Assembly (NCBI RefSeq): GCF_022347205.1
Contig: NZ_JAKRNE010000002.1
Span: forward strand, 124,001 to 188,000
Length of the DNA stretch: 64,000 nt
Source of the DNA: Corynebacterium sp. ACRPO
GTDB taxonomy: Bacteria; Actinomycetota; Actinomycetes; Mycobacteriales; Mycobacteriaceae
Direction of reading: 5' to 3'
Position numbers and translations under genes: made by a program. The notes below the pieces were generated by a model that did no database searches, was not told the DNA's origin, and saw nothing but the letters and a program-made list of their open reading frames with translations. The stretch's first letter is position 1, and each line of letters starts with the position of its first letter. Shown here piece by piece: positions 8,550 to 17,446 of this stretch.

Positions 8550-9410
8550 TCATTGGGGCAAATGTCTCACGCATAGATGCCACTTCCAATAAGGCTGGGT
8601 TGCTGAGGTCGGAAGCTCAGGGTTGCGGCCTTTGAGCACCTCAAGAGTGGCTTTGATGAGCAGGATGGCTTCGCTGAGGTGGTAGTTGATGTCGTCGGCA
8701 GTAAAGCGCAAGACCGTATATCCGTGGGCGACGGCCGCGTTTTGTTTGGACCGGTCGGCTTGAAAGGCCACGCTGTGCTTGTGGTATTCCCAGCCATCGA
8801 CTTCTACAAGGAGCCTTCCAATCCTGAGATCAAAGCGGTACCCCGCAATGAGAGCATTGTGTTCTGGGAGAATTCCTTCAGTGCGCAGCTTTCTGCTTAA
8901 AGTGCGCTCCGGTGGGCTATCCGCTCCAATCGCAGCGTGCCGAATCGTCTCCTTTAGGGACCTCGGGACGCGCCGCATTCGCCGACGGTCCTTTTCTAGA
9001 CGGCCGGGTCCGTGCTTTCCTCGGTAATGTTCTTCCAAAAGAGGCCTGCACGCACGCGAAATCCTACGCGCGGCCCACAACGGTTGCACCACCGGAAGGC
9101 CGTTGACCTTGTGTGTAGCCCGAAGCCGCGAGTGTGAAACGCGAAAGTTCTTCCCCTTCAAAGTGCGCGGTCCCTCCGCTTCCAGAGGAAACGACAGCTG
9201 CCGGCCGAGGTAAATCTCCTGCGCCGTCTTTCCCGTGAAATGGATGCGGCTGAGCCCATGCGCCAGCGCCCGCGCCACCGCCCAGGGCGTCCATTCATCG
9301 GTATAAATCCCCCGATGCACGCGAAAGAGCTTCCCCTCGCGCACCTTGCGACGAATTGCATCCTTGCTCAAGCCTTGCCCGCGTAGTTCTGCGGTAGTCC
9401 ATTCCCCCAT
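8550..9410 (-). CDS. DUF559-domain protein with AbiEi-like N-terminal winged helix
   Basis: I choose ATG 9410, giving 286 residues. The open frame continues upstream to 9623, but that part merely reads through repeat cluster B. The N-terminus (MGEWTTAELRGQGLSKDAIRRKVREG) resembles the AbiEi-antitoxin/type IV TA winged helix. The C-terminal 100 residues are the DUF559 Vsr/restriction-endonuclease-like fold (PPERTLSRKLRTEG, FDLRIGRLLVEVDGWEYH, LRFTADDI), with D and E-x-D candidate catalytic acids. Such proteins are frequent in actinobacteria without a proven role. No neighbouring AbiEii toxin is present. Confidence 0.78.
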   Translation of the reverse strand: MGEWTTAELRGQGLSKDAIRRKVREGKLFRVHRGIYTDEWTPWAVARALAHGLSRIHFTGKTAQEIYLGRQLSFPLEAEGPRTLKGKNFRVSHSRLRATHKVNGLPVVQPLWAARRISRACRPLLEEHYRGKHGPGRLEKDRRRMRRVPRSLKETIRHAAIGADSPPERTLSRKLRTEGILPEHNALIAGYRFDLRIGRLLVEVDGWEYHKHSVAFQADRSKQNAAVAHGYTVLRFTADDINYHLSEAILLIKATLEVLKGRNPELPTSATQPYWKWHLCVRHLPQ

Positions 9411-9464
9411 GGGGCTTAAACTATGCGGTCGTGTTGAGCTGTAGCTATGCGCGTCGCAGCATCC

Positions 9465-9525
9465 TGTGGATAACCCGGGGTTCGGGGGCGATTTTCCGCT
9501 GCGTGGTCCGGATGGCTGTGGATAA
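9465..9525. promoter_or_regulatory. Two perfect DnaA boxes, 52 bp apart
   Basis: TGTGGATAA, the complement of the consensus DnaA box TTATCCACA, occurs at 9465-9473 and 9517-9525 in the same orientation. Both lie upstream of the DUF559 gene, between its start and repeat cluster B. No replication genes and no AT-rich element are nearby, so this is not an origin. Confidence 0.5.
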
Positions 9526-9527
9526 CT

Positions 9528-9676
9528 GCCCTTCGCGCTCACCGGCGGCCCCGGGCTGCCCTGATTTGTGCTCCCCGTGAGCGCGGCGGAAGGGGCGTGG
9601 GAAAGCTCGCCCTTGGCGCTCACGAGGGGGCGAAAAGAGAGACCCAGCCTCGTGCCGGTGAGCGCGAAGGGCGGGG
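9528..9676. repeat. Intergenic hairpin repeat cluster B (two units)
   Basis: Two units of about 70 bp: left arms at 9528-9548 (GCCCTTCGCGCTCACCGGC) and 9608-9627, right arms at 9577-9597 and 9655-9676. They lie immediately beyond the 3' end of the amino-acid permease. Arm sequences match clusters A, C and D; the loops do not. Confidence 0.78.
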
Positions 9677-9689
9677 AGTGGCCGAGGGG

Positions 9690-11075
9690 CTAGGTGAGGG
9701 GCAGCGTCGAGGTTGGGTTGATGCCGCGAACCTTGGAATTGATGACGCCGGCGATGGCGAGCACCGCGAACATGGCGGCGGCGGAGAGGAGTTGGGTGCG
9801 GGCGGTGGCGTCGGTAAGCATGAGCACCGCGATGGCTGCAAAGAGGGCGAGGGCGAACCAGGTGAGGTAGGGGAAGCCCCACATGCGGATGGGGAGGGGA
9901 TGGAGGGCCTCGAGTTGGCGGCGCAGGCGCAGCTGGCTGACGGCGATGAAAACCCAGACGATGAGCAGGGAGGCGCCGGCGGCGTTGAGCATGAAAGTAA
10001 GGAGCCAGCCGGTATCGGCGTAGTTGAGCACGACCATGACGGCTGAGAGGAGGACGGAGAGGGCGATGGCGGTGGTGGGCACGCCGTCCTTATTAGTGGT
10101 GGTGAAGATGCGCGGGGCCTCGCCGCGGGAGGCAAGCGAATGCATCATGCGGGAAGAGGCGTAAATCTGCGAGTTGAAGGCGGAGAGTAACGCGAGGACG
10201 ATGACAACTTCCATGATGCCGGCCGCGCCCGGGATGCCGGCGCGTTCGAGAACCATGGTGAAGGGGGATTCCGCGGCCGTGGAGGCACCGCCCAGGATGG
10301 AATAGGGCAAGAGGAACGTGATGACGAGGACGGAGCCCAAGTAGAACACGGAGATGCGCAAGATGGTGGAGCGCACGGCGTTGACCAGGGACTTCTCTGG
10401 GTCCTCGGATTCGGCAGAAGCGATGGCAACCACCTCGATGCCGCCGAAGGCGAAGGCTACTGCGAGCAGGCCGGCCGCGACGCCGCCGAGACCGTTGGGC
10501 ATAAAGCCGTCCTCTAGGAAGACGGAGGTGCCGATGAAGGAATGGCCGGGCAGGAGACCCAGGATGAGCAGCGCGCCGATGATGAGGAAGGCCACGATGA
10601 CAACGACCTTGATGAGGGCGAACCAGTACTCGAATTCGCCGAAGCTGCGCACGCGCAGCAGGTTGACGACGCCGAAGAGGACCACGCACATGGCGGCGGG
10701 GATCCACGGCGAGACGTTGAACCAAGAGCCAATGAAGCCGGCCGCGCCGGTGATTTCGGCGCCGAGCACGGCGACGGTGGCTAGCCAATAGATCCAGCCC
10801 TGGGTAAAGCCCGCCCAGCGGCCGATGCCGTGTTCGGCGTATTCGGAAAAGGAGCCGGAGGCGGGGATAACGGTGCCCATCTCGCCCAGCATCTGCATCA
10901 CCAAAATGGCCAGAAAGCCAGCGATGACGTAGGCAAGGAGCACGGCGGGGCCGGCGGCGGAAATGCCGACGCCGGTGCCCAAGAAAAGTCCGGCACCGAT
11001 GGTGGAGCCTAGCCCCATCATGGTCAGGTGGCGGACCTTCAGGCCAGAACCGAGGGTGGAGGAGTTATCAGTCAC
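9690..11075 (-). CDS. APC-superfamily amino acid permease (AAT family)
   Basis: This 461-residue transporter has about 12 helices. The N-terminal [24 protein letters not shown] is the helix-1 substrate motif of the AAT/GABA-permease group, and [23 protein letters not shown] is the helix-6 region. A GTG start fits a leaderless transcript, with TAAGAT 6 nt upstream. It is a close paralogue of the permease at 12.1-13.5 kb, with dapD between them. The substrate (GABA, proline or an aromatic/branched amino acid) cannot be chosen from sequence. Confidence 0.88.
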   Translation of the reverse strand: MTDNSSTLGSGLKVRHLTMMGLGSTIGAGLFLGTGVGISAAGPAVLLAYVIAGFLAILVMQMLGEMGTVIPASGSFSEYAEHGIGRWAGFTQGWIYWLATVAVLGAEITGAAGFIGSWFNVSPWIPAAMCVVLFGVVNLLRVRSFGEFEYWFALIKVVVIVAFLIIGALLILGLLPGHSFIGTSVFLEDGFMPNGLGGVAAGLLAVAFAFGGIEVVAIASAESEDPEKSLVNAVRSTILRISVFYLGSVLVITFLLPYSILGGASTAAESPFTMVLERAGIPGAAGIMEVVIVLALLSAFNSQIYASSRMMHSLASRGEAPRIFTTTNKDGVPTTAIALSVLLSAVMVVLNYADTGWLLTFMLNAAGASLLIVWVFIAVSQLRLRRQLEALHPLPIRMWGFPYLTWFALALFAAIAVLMLTDATARTQLLSAAAMFAVLAIAGVINSKVRGINPTSTLPLT

Positions 11076-11120
11076 CCCTCCATCTTATTTTGCCCGATTG
11101 GGCGATAGGAATCGGGGGTG

Positions 11121-12092
11121 TTAATTCTTGTGCAGCTCGTCGTTAAGCGCGACGGCCTCGGCCTTCCACTCCACGGCCTCAACCGCACCGGAGACGGAGT
11201 TGCGGCGCAGCAGCATGCCGGAGGCGCCGGAGAGCTGAGAACCCTTGACGTTCTCGCCATTGTCGACGCCCAGTGCTTCCGCGACCTTGCCAAAGACGGT
11301 TACCTTGGTGCCGGCGGTGACGTAGAGGCCGGCTTCGACCACGGCGTCGTCGCCAAGCGAAATGCCGATGCCGGAGTTGGCGCCGAGGAGGCAGCGCTCG
11401 CCGATGGAGATGACCTCCTTGCCGCCGCCGGATAGGGTGCCCATGATGGACGCGCCGCCGCCGATATCGGAGCCATCGCCCACGACAACGCCCGCGGAGA
11501 TGCGGCCCTCCACCATGGAGGCACCCAGGGTGCCGGCGTTGAAGTTGACGAAGCCCTCGTGCATAACGGTAGTGCCCTCAGCCAAGTGGGCGCCCAGGCG
11601 CACTCGGTCTGCGTCACCAATGCGGACGCCGGACGGCACAACGTAGTCCACCATGCGGGGGAACTTGTCCACGGAGTAGACAACGACCGGGCCGCGGGAG
11701 GCCAGGCGGCCGCGCACCATCTGGAAATCGGACACAGCGCACGGACCGTAGTTGGTCCAGACCACATTATTGAGGTGGCCGAAGATGCCATCCATATTCA
11801 GGCCGTGCGGCTTGACGGCGCGGTGAGACAGGAGGTGCAGGCGCAGGTAAGCATCGTAGGTATCGACGGGGGCGTCATCGAGATCCTTGATGGAGGTCTC
11901 AACGGCAACGCGGGCCACGCCGCGCTCCTCGTCCGGGCCTGCCAGTGCGGAGAACTGCTGGGGGACCTCCTCCAAGCGCTTGGTCTCGGTGGTCTCTACG
12001 TTCTTATCGGTGTATACGGCCGGGAACCATACGTCCAAGACGGTGCCGTCATGGGTAATGGTTGCTAGGCCGCGTGCGGATGCAGAAGTCAT
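11121..12092 (-). CDS. dapD: Tetrahydrodipicolinate N-succinyltransferase
   Basis: This 323-residue protein succinylates tetrahydrodipicolinate in the diaminopimelate/lysine pathway. The C-terminal half is a left-handed beta-helix built from hexapeptide repeats (about residues 165-290), containing [20 protein letters not shown]. This is the longer actinobacterial DapD type. The ATG has TAAGCT 7 nt upstream, consistent with leaderless translation. dapE is transcribed divergently about 1.5 kb away, with one permease gene between. Confidence 0.93.
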   Translation of the reverse strand: MTSASARGLATITHDGTVLDVWFPAVYTDKNVETTETKRLEEVPQQFSALAGPDEERGVARVAVETSIKDLDDAPVDTYDAYLRLHLLSHRAVKPHGLNMDGIFGHLNNVVWTNYGPCAVSDFQMVRGRLASRGPVVVYSVDKFPRMVDYVVPSGVRIGDADRVRLGAHLAEGTTVMHEGFVNFNAGTLGASMVEGRISAGVVVGDGSDIGGGASIMGTLSGGGKEVISIGERCLLGANSGIGISLGDDAVVEAGLYVTAGTKVTVFGKVAEALGVDNGENVKGSQLSGASGMLLRRNSVSGAVEAVEWKAEAVALNDELHKN

Positions 12093-12109
12093 GCCCGCTA
12101 GCTTAGCAA

Positions 12110-13468
12110 CTACTTCCGCGCCTCCGCGCGCTGGCCGGTGGGAAGCACGAAAGACAAGATGACGAGCACCGCGGCCAGGATGAGCACCGAGATGACCTGG
12201 TTGCGCGCGGCCGGATCAAAGAGCATCAGCAGGGTTAGTCCGCCCAGGGCGGCGGCCGTGATCCAGGGTAGCCAGGGGAAGCCGGGTACGTGGATCTCGG
12301 TCAGCTCGCCGTTCTTTCGTAGCACGGGGTGCAACTTGATAAAGGACGCGACGATGAAGGCCCAGATGACTAGCAAGCACCCTCCGACCGCGTTGAAGAG
12401 GAATGCCAGGAGTCCCGGCGGGTTCCAGAACTGTAGACCCACCGAAGCGAAGGCGAAGACCATGGACAACATGACTGCGTTGATGGGGGAGCCGGCGCGG
12501 TTTTGCTTGAGGAAGAATCCCGGGGCGCAGTGGTCCTTGGCCATATCAAAGACCAAGCGGGAGGTGGCGTAAATCTGCGCGTTGAAGGCAGACAGCAGTG
12601 CTAGGGCGATAATCGCTTCCATGAAGCCGGCCGCGAAGGGAATCTTGGCGGCCGCGAGCACCAGGGTGAAGGGGGAATCGGCCGCGACATCGGCGTCCTG
12701 GATGGAGCTAAACGGCAGCGCCATGGTGATCACCACAATGGAGCCGATGTAGAAAATCATGATGCGTACGATGATGGCGCGCACCGCGGTGGCGACGTTG
12801 TGTGCCGGATCCTCGGACTCGGCCGCCGCGATGGTCACCAGCTCGATGCCGCCAAAGGCAAAGGCGACGGCCAGCAATCCGGCGGCGAATCCAGGCATGC
12901 CATTGGGCAGGAAATTATCGGTGAAGTTGCTACCGGCCAAGGAGACATCCATGCCCGGCAGGATGCCCAGCGCCATAAGTGCGCCGATGACGAGGAAGGC
13001 GACGATGACTCCGACCTTGATGATGGCGAACCAGAACTCGAACTCACCAAAACCGCCCACGGCCGCGAAGTTGACCACCGCGAAGAAGGCCACAGCAATA
13101 AACGCTGGAATCCACGGGGCAATATCGAACCAGTTGGAAATGATGGCGGCCGCGCCGGTGATTTCGGCACCCATGACCATGATCAGCATGAACCAGTAAA
13201 TCCACCCCATGGTAAAGCGCGCCCAGTGACCGAAGGCCTGGCCGGCGTAGGTAGAAAATGACCCCAAAGAGGGGCGGGCGGCGGCCATCTCACCAAGCAT
13301 CCACATCACCAGTGCGATGAGCGCGCCGGCCACGGCATAGGAGATGAGCACGGAGGTGCCGGAAATCTGGATGCCGAGGCCCACGCCGAGGAAGAGACCG
13401 GCGCCTACGGCAGAGCCAAGGCCCATCATCGTGAGATGACGGGATTTCAATTGAGTGGCTTCGGCCAT
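12110..13468 (-). CDS. APC-superfamily amino acid permease, second copy
   Basis: This 452-residue paralogue of the 9.7-11.1 kb permease starts [27 protein letters not shown] choose ATG 13468, which has AAGG about 8 nt upstream and also a TAAGGT box at leaderless distance; a GTG at 13477 is possible. The helix-6 motif [23 protein letters not shown] is conserved. It lies 17 bp before dapD on the same strand, so dapD could be cotranscribed, though dapD has its own leaderless promoter-like box. Confidence 0.88.
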   Translation of the reverse strand: MAEATQLKSRHLTMMGLGSAVGAGLFLGVGLGIQISGTSVLISYAVAGALIALVMWMLGEMAAARPSLGSFSTYAGQAFGHWARFTMGWIYWFMLIMVMGAEITGAAAIISNWFDIAPWIPAFIAVAFFAVVNFAAVGGFGEFEFWFAIIKVGVIVAFLVIGALMALGILPGMDVSLAGSNFTDNFLPNGMPGFAAGLLAVAFAFGGIELVTIAAAESEDPAHNVATAVRAIIVRIMIFYIGSIVVITMALPFSSIQDADVAADSPFTLVLAAAKIPFAAGFMEAIIALALLSAFNAQIYATSRLVFDMAKDHCAPGFFLKQNRAGSPINAVMLSMVFAFASVGLQFWNPPGLLAFLFNAVGGCLLVIWAFIVASFIKLHPVLRKNGELTEIHVPGFPWLPWITAAALGGLTLLMLFDPAARNQVISVLILAAVLVILSFVLPTGQRAEARK

Positions 13469-13557
13469 TGTTATCACCTTAGGGAGGACGAATTATTTGC
13501 AGTGAAGTGAACTTTACACAATGCGGTGAGCTGCGCGGAGCGCTAGCATGGCGCTTT

Positions 13558-14646
13558 GTGACTTTAGATCTATATGCAGACCCCATCGAACTAACCAAGG
13601 CGCTCGTGGATATTCCGAGCCCCTCCCACCATGAGGAGGCCATCGCAGACGCCATCGAAGAAGCGCTGCGCGGATTGGACGTCGAGGTTGCCCGCTACGG
13701 AAATACCGTGTGCGCCCGCACGAACCGCGGACTAGATTCCCGCGTGGTGCTCGCCGGCCACATCGATACCGTTCCGTTGGCAGAAAATGTACCGCATCAC
13801 ATGGAAACCTCTGAAGACGGGGTAGAGATTATGTGGGGCTGCGGCACTGTGGACATGAAGTCCGGCATGGCCGTCTACCTCAATGCCTTTGCCCAGCTGC
13901 ACGAAGCGGACGAGCTCAAGCATGACCTCACCGTCATCGCCTACGAGGGCGAAGAAGTAGCCACTGAATTTAATGGTTTGGGCCACCTGCAAAAAGACCA
14001 CCCGGAGTGGCTCGAGGGCGACTTCGCGCTGCTGGGCGAGCCCTCCGGTGCCATGGTGGAGGCCGGCTGTCAGGGCTCCATCCGCCTGCGCGTTACCGCC
14101 CACGGCACCCGCGCGCACTCGGCCCGCGCCTGGCTCGGATCCAACGCTGCGCACAAGCTTGCGCCCATCATGACCCGTATCGCCGCCTATGAGTCCCGCG
14201 ATGTCACCATCGATGGCTGCACCTACCGCGAGGGCCTCAACATCGTCCACCTCGAGTCGGGCGTGGCCACCAATACGCTGCCGGATGAGGCATGGATGTT
14301 TGTGAACTTCCGCTTCGCGCCGGACCGCACGAGCGACGAGGCGCTGGAGTACATGAAGTCCATCATCGGCGAGGAAGAAGATGTCACCATCGAAATCGAT
14401 GACATCGCCCCCGCCGCCCAGCCCGGTTTGGGCCAGCCAGCGGCCAAGGCTCTTATCGACGCCGTCGGGGGCAACGTCCGCGCCAAGTACGGCTGGACCG
14501 ACGTCGCCCGCTTCTCCGAAATGGGCACCCCGGCCGTAAACTTCGGCGCCGGCGACCCTGGGTTCGCGCATAAGAAGGACGAGCAGGTCCCCACCGCGCA
14601 GATCACTGAAGTATCCACCGCCCTCTTGAACTACCTGAAGGGATAG
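13558..14646 (+). CDS. dapE: Succinyl-diaminopimelate desuccinylase
   Basis: This M20-family di-zinc hydrolase releases LL-diaminopimelate from its succinyl derivative. I choose GTG 13558 (362 residues): the product then begins MTLDLYADPIELTKALVDIPSPS like known DapE, and TAGCAT lies 8 nt upstream, a leaderless arrangement. Zinc ligands are in LAGHIDTVP, CGTVDMKSG and AYEGEEV, followed by GEPSG. The closing HKKDEQ segment provides the last His. An ATG at 13507 in the same frame would add 17 unlike residues. Confidence 0.93.
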   Translation: MTLDLYADPIELTKALVDIPSPSHHEEAIADAIEEALRGLDVEVARYGNTVCARTNRGLDSRVVLAGHIDTVPLAENVPHHMETSEDGVEIMWGCGTVDMKSGMAVYLNAFAQLHEADELKHDLTVIAYEGEEVATEFNGLGHLQKDHPEWLEGDFALLGEPSGAMVEAGCQGSIRLRVTAHGTRAHSARAWLGSNAAHKLAPIMTRIAAYESRDVTIDGCTYREGLNIVHLESGVATNTLPDEAWMFVNFRFAPDRTSDEALEYMKSIIGEEEDVTIEIDDIAPAAQPGLGQPAAKALIDAVGGNVRAKYGWTDVARFSEMGTPAVNFGAGDPGFAHKKDEQVPTAQITEVSTALLNYLKG

Positions 14647-14649
14647 ACC

Positions 14650-15414
14650 ATGACCCCTGAGCAGATGCGCACCCTGCGCGGCCCGATGTTGCTGCGCACC
14701 GAAGGCGAACAGGCCTCCACCTTTGACCAACGGCTCTTGGAGTCCGGCGCGGACCATGAGTGGCAGCATGCCGATCCCTGGCGAGTCCTGCGCATCCAAG
14801 GCGAGTTCGTCGCTGGCTTCGATGCGCTCTCCAAGCTGCCGAAGGCCGTTACCGTCTTCGGCTCCGCACGCACCACGCCGGAGGATGCGAGCTACCAGTT
14901 GGGCGTCGAGGTCGGCCGCAAGCTCGCCGAGCACTCCTATGCCGTCATCACCGGTGGCGGCCCCGGCATCATGGAGGCAGCTAACCGCGGCGCCCACGAG
15001 GCCGGCGGGCTCTCCGTGGGCTTGGGCATCGAGCTTCCCCACGAGCAGGGGCTTAATGAGTATGTGGACCTGGGCCTGAATTTCCGCTACTTCTTTGCCC
15101 GCAAGACCATGTTCTTGAAGTACTCGCAGGCCTTCATTTGCCTGCCTGGTGGCATGGGCACGATGGATGAGTTCTTCGAGGTCATGTGCATGGTGCAGAC
15201 CGGCAAGGTGACCAATTACCCCATCGTGCTCATGGGCACCGAATACTGGTCCGGCCTGCTGGAGTGGATGGACAATACGCTCGCAGCCAGCGGCTATATC
15301 AACGAGGGCGACCGGGAGCTTTTCCTGCTTACCGACGACCCCGATGAGGCCCTCTCCCACATCATCCAGCGCCACCAAGTCATGAGCGATAAGCGCATCA
15401 GGGAGCCGCGTTGA
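14650..15414 (+). CDS. LOG-family (TIGR00730) Rossmann-fold protein
   Basis: This 254-residue protein carries the LOG signatures PGGMGTMDEFFE and GGGPGIMEAANRGAHEAGG. Family members are cytokinin-riboside-5'-phosphate phosphoribohydrolases, or more generally nucleoside-5'-monophosphate nucleosidases. It starts 3 bp after dapE and overlaps folP2 by 4 bp, matching the mycobacterial dapE-LOG-folP2 order. Confidence 0.9.
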   Translation: MTPEQMRTLRGPMLLRTEGEQASTFDQRLLESGADHEWQHADPWRVLRIQGEFVAGFDALSKLPKAVTVFGSARTTPEDASYQLGVEVGRKLAEHSYAVITGGGPGIMEAANRGAHEAGGLSVGLGIELPHEQGLNEYVDLGLNFRYFFARKTMFLKYSQAFICLPGGMGTMDEFFEVMCMVQTGKVTNYPIVLMGTEYWSGLLEWMDNTLAASGYINEGDRELFLLTDDPDEALSHIIQRHQVMSDKRIREPR

Positions 15415-16241
15415 GCCTCGCGCGTGTGATGGCGATTGTCAATCGCACCCCGGATTCCTTCTATGACAAGGGCGCAACCTTTGACCTTGACCCGGCGCTG
15501 CGCCGTTGTGATGAGGTGATCGCGGCCGGTGCGTCGATCGTCGATATTGGCGGCGTGAAGGCTGGCCCCGGCAAGGCCGTGGACGCGGCGGAGGAAATCG
15601 ACCGCGTGGTGCCGACCATCGAGAAGGTGCACGAGCGCCACCCGGATGTACTCATCTCCGTCGATACCTGGCGCAGCGAGGTGGCTGAGGCCGCCATCGC
15701 AGCCGGCGCCGGCCTGGTCAATGACACCTGGGCCGGTTGGGACCCCGAGCTCATCGAGGTCGCCGGCCACCACCGCGTGGGATACGTGTGTTCGCACACC
15801 GGCGGCATCACCCCGCGCACCCGGCCGCATCGCGTCCACTTCGACGACGTGGTGGCCGATGTCATCGCGGAAACCACCCAACTGGCCGAGCGCGCCGCCT
15901 CCCTCGGCTGCCCGGAGGACCTGACCTTCATCGATCCGACGCATGACTTTGGCAAGAACACCTTTCACGGGCTCGAGCTCCTGCGGCGTATCGACGAGGT
16001 CGTGGCCACCGGTTGGCCGGTGCTCATGGCGCTATCCAATAAAGACTTCGTGGGCGAGACACTCGACCGCGGGGTAGGAGAGCGCGTGGCCGGCACCCTG
16101 GCCGCCACCGCGTGGTCCGCGGCCCGCGGCGTGGCCGCCTTTCGCGTGCACGAGGTGGCCGAGACCGCCGATGTCATACGCATGACCGCCGCCATCCAAG
16201 GCGAGGTAGCCCCGCTAGCAACCACGCGAGGCCTTGCATGA
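15411..16241 (+). CDS. folP2: Dihydropteroate synthase-like protein FolP2
   Basis: This 276-residue TIM-barrel protein has the pterin-binding N-terminal motif as VNRTPDSFYDKGATF, VIDIGG-like SIVDIGGVKAGPG, and GLVNDTWAG. This is the FolP2 subtype beside gpgS; in mycobacteria it did not replace FolP1 as a working dihydropteroate synthase, so its activity is uncertain. The start is TTG 15411, overlapping the stop of the LOG gene, and its stop overlaps the gpgS start (ATGA). Confidence 0.85.
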   Translation: MSLARVMAIVNRTPDSFYDKGATFDLDPALRRCDEVIAAGASIVDIGGVKAGPGKAVDAAEEIDRVVPTIEKVHERHPDVLISVDTWRSEVAEAAIAAGAGLVNDTWAGWDPELIEVAGHHRVGYVCSHTGGITPRTRPHRVHFDDVVADVIAETTQLAERAASLGCPEDLTFIDPTHDFGKNTFHGLELLRRIDEVVATGWPVLMALSNKDFVGETLDRGVGERVAGTLAATAWSAARGVAAFRVHEVAETADVIRMTAAIQGEVAPLATTRGLA

Positions 16242-16960
16242 GCGTCTCTGTAATCATTCCAGCGCTCAACGAGGAGGGCACCATCGCGGACGTCGTGCGC
16301 GCCTGCCTCGCCGATGAACCGTTTGAGGTGCTTGTCATCGACGCCGACTCCACCGACGCCACCGCCTCCCGCGCTGCCGCCGCCGGAGCGGACGTGCACA
16401 ATTGGCGCGATATCCTTCCAGAGGAACCGCGCCCCGGGAAGGGCGAATCCCTCTGGCGCGGGGTTGCCGCGGCGAAGGGAGACATCGTCGTGTTTGTCGA
16501 CGCTGACCTTGAATCCGCCGCACCCGGCATGGTCTCGGCCTTGGTCGCGCCCTTCGCCGACCCAGCGGTGGAGATGGTCAAAGCCCGCTACCGCCGCAGC
16601 CTCAACGGCCAGCCCACCGGCGGTGGCCGCGTGACCGAACTGACCGCCAAGCCGCTCATCAAGCAGTTCTTTCCCGAGCTCGCCCACATTGATCAGCCCC
16701 TCGGCGGCGAATACGCCCTACGCCGCGCCACCGCCCTAGAACTGCCCTTCGTGGAGGGCTATGGGGTGGAAGCGGGGCTAATGGTGGACGTCGGCAAGCG
16801 GGGCACAATCGCACAGGTAGACCTGGGCACGCGGGTACACCGCAACCGGCCGCTGCACGAGCTGGCACCGATGGCAGAGGTAGTCGCGCGCACGCTGCTC
16901 GCCCGCGCCGGGGTCATCGCGCCCGTTGCTCAACGCCCGCCGCTAAAAGGTAAGGTTTAA
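16238..16960 (+). CDS. gpgS: Glucosyl-3-phosphoglycerate synthase
   Basis: This 240-residue GT81/GT-A glycosyltransferase transfers glucose to 3-phosphoglycerate, the first step toward glucosylglycerate and methylglucose lipopolysaccharides. MSVSVIIPALNEEGTIADVV opens the nucleotide-sugar fold, VVFVDADLES holds the metal-binding DAD, and QPLGGEYALRR is the acceptor region. An open frame extends upstream to 16112, but only within folP2; ATG 16238 overlaps the folP2 stop. The length is shorter than mycobacterial GpgS (about 320), because the N-terminal extension is absent. Confidence 0.85.
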   Translation: MSVSVIIPALNEEGTIADVVRACLADEPFEVLVIDADSTDATASRAAAAGADVHNWRDILPEEPRPGKGESLWRGVAAAKGDIVVFVDADLESAAPGMVSALVAPFADPAVEMVKARYRRSLNGQPTGGGRVTELTAKPLIKQFFPELAHIDQPLGGEYALRRATALELPFVEGYGVEAGLMVDVGKRGTIAQVDLGTRVHRNRPLHELAPMAEVVARTLLARAGVIAPVAQRPPLKGKV

Positions 16961-16963
16961 GCC

Positions 16964-17257
16964 ATGCTGTCTTGGATTATGCTCCTCCTCGTCCTTATAG
17001 CCCTGACCGTCATCGGCACCTGGGTATGGGGCTCCATTTTTGGCCGCGGCGAGGTCATGCACCCGCTCGACGAGCCGCAGAAGGTGCAGGAAAATAACCG
17101 CGCCGCCCTCCGTGAAGGCCGCCTTGACCAGGTAAAATTTGAGGTCGTTCCCCGTGGATACCGCCAGGATCAGGTGGACGATCTCCTCGCGCAACTGGAG
17201 GAACAACTATCTTCCGCGCAGAAAAGGTCTAAGCTGGAAGGAAAAGACGTTAACTAA
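16964..17257 (+). CDS. DivIVA-domain membrane protein
   Basis: This 97-residue protein has one N-terminal transmembrane helix (about residues 3-27) followed by KFEVVPRGYRQDQVDDLLAQLEEQL, the short DivIVA signature that precedes a coiled coil. It is anchored in the membrane and could help polar growth or recruit partners, but only the domain is visible. It starts 3 bp after gpgS. Confidence 0.82.
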   Translation: MLSWIMLLLVLIALTVIGTWVWGSIFGRGEVMHPLDEPQKVQENNRAALREGRLDQVKFEVVPRGYRQDQVDDLLAQLEEQLSSAQKRSKLEGKDVN

Positions 17258-17269
17258 AGGAGACTCACT

Positions 17270-17437
17270 ATGGCAGCAATGAAGCCGCGCACCACGGGCG
17301 GAGAAATGGAAGCAGTAGAGGAGTCCCGCAAAATTGTCATGCGTATCCCCTCGGATGGCGGCGGTCGCATCGTCATCGAGCTGAGCAAGGACGAGGCCGC
17401 CGAGCTCGGTTCCCTGTTGACCGAGGTTTCTAGCTAG
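17270..17437 (+). CDS. DUF3117 small conserved protein
   Basis: I found this 55-residue gene by reading frame 2. It begins MAAMKPRTTGGEMEAVEESR and continues KIVMRIPSDGGGRIVIELS, the hallmark of DUF3117, a tiny protein nearly universal in actinobacteria (Rv1211-like). AAAGGAGA is 6-7 nt upstream of the ATG. It sits between the DivIVA-domain gene and a methyltransferase, as expected from synteny. Function unknown. Confidence 0.9.
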   Translation: MAAMKPRTTGGEMEAVEESRKIVMRIPSDGGGRIVIELSKDEAAELGSLLTEVSS

Positions 17438-17446
17438 TCTAGGTAC

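Noticed and set aside
9465..9525. Replication origin
   Set aside because: Only two DnaA boxes, no AT-rich unwinding element and no dnaA/dnaN genes; gene order here is far from the corynebacterial origin region.
9411..9623. N-terminal extension of the DUF559 protein by 71 residues
   Set aside because: The extension simply translates the hairpin repeat and the DnaA-box spacer; ATG 9410 begins the recognisable domain.
13732..15378. 548-codon minus-strand frame opposite dapE and the LOG gene
   Set aside because: It covers two well-identified genes in antisense; its composition is the mirror of their codons and no family is visible.
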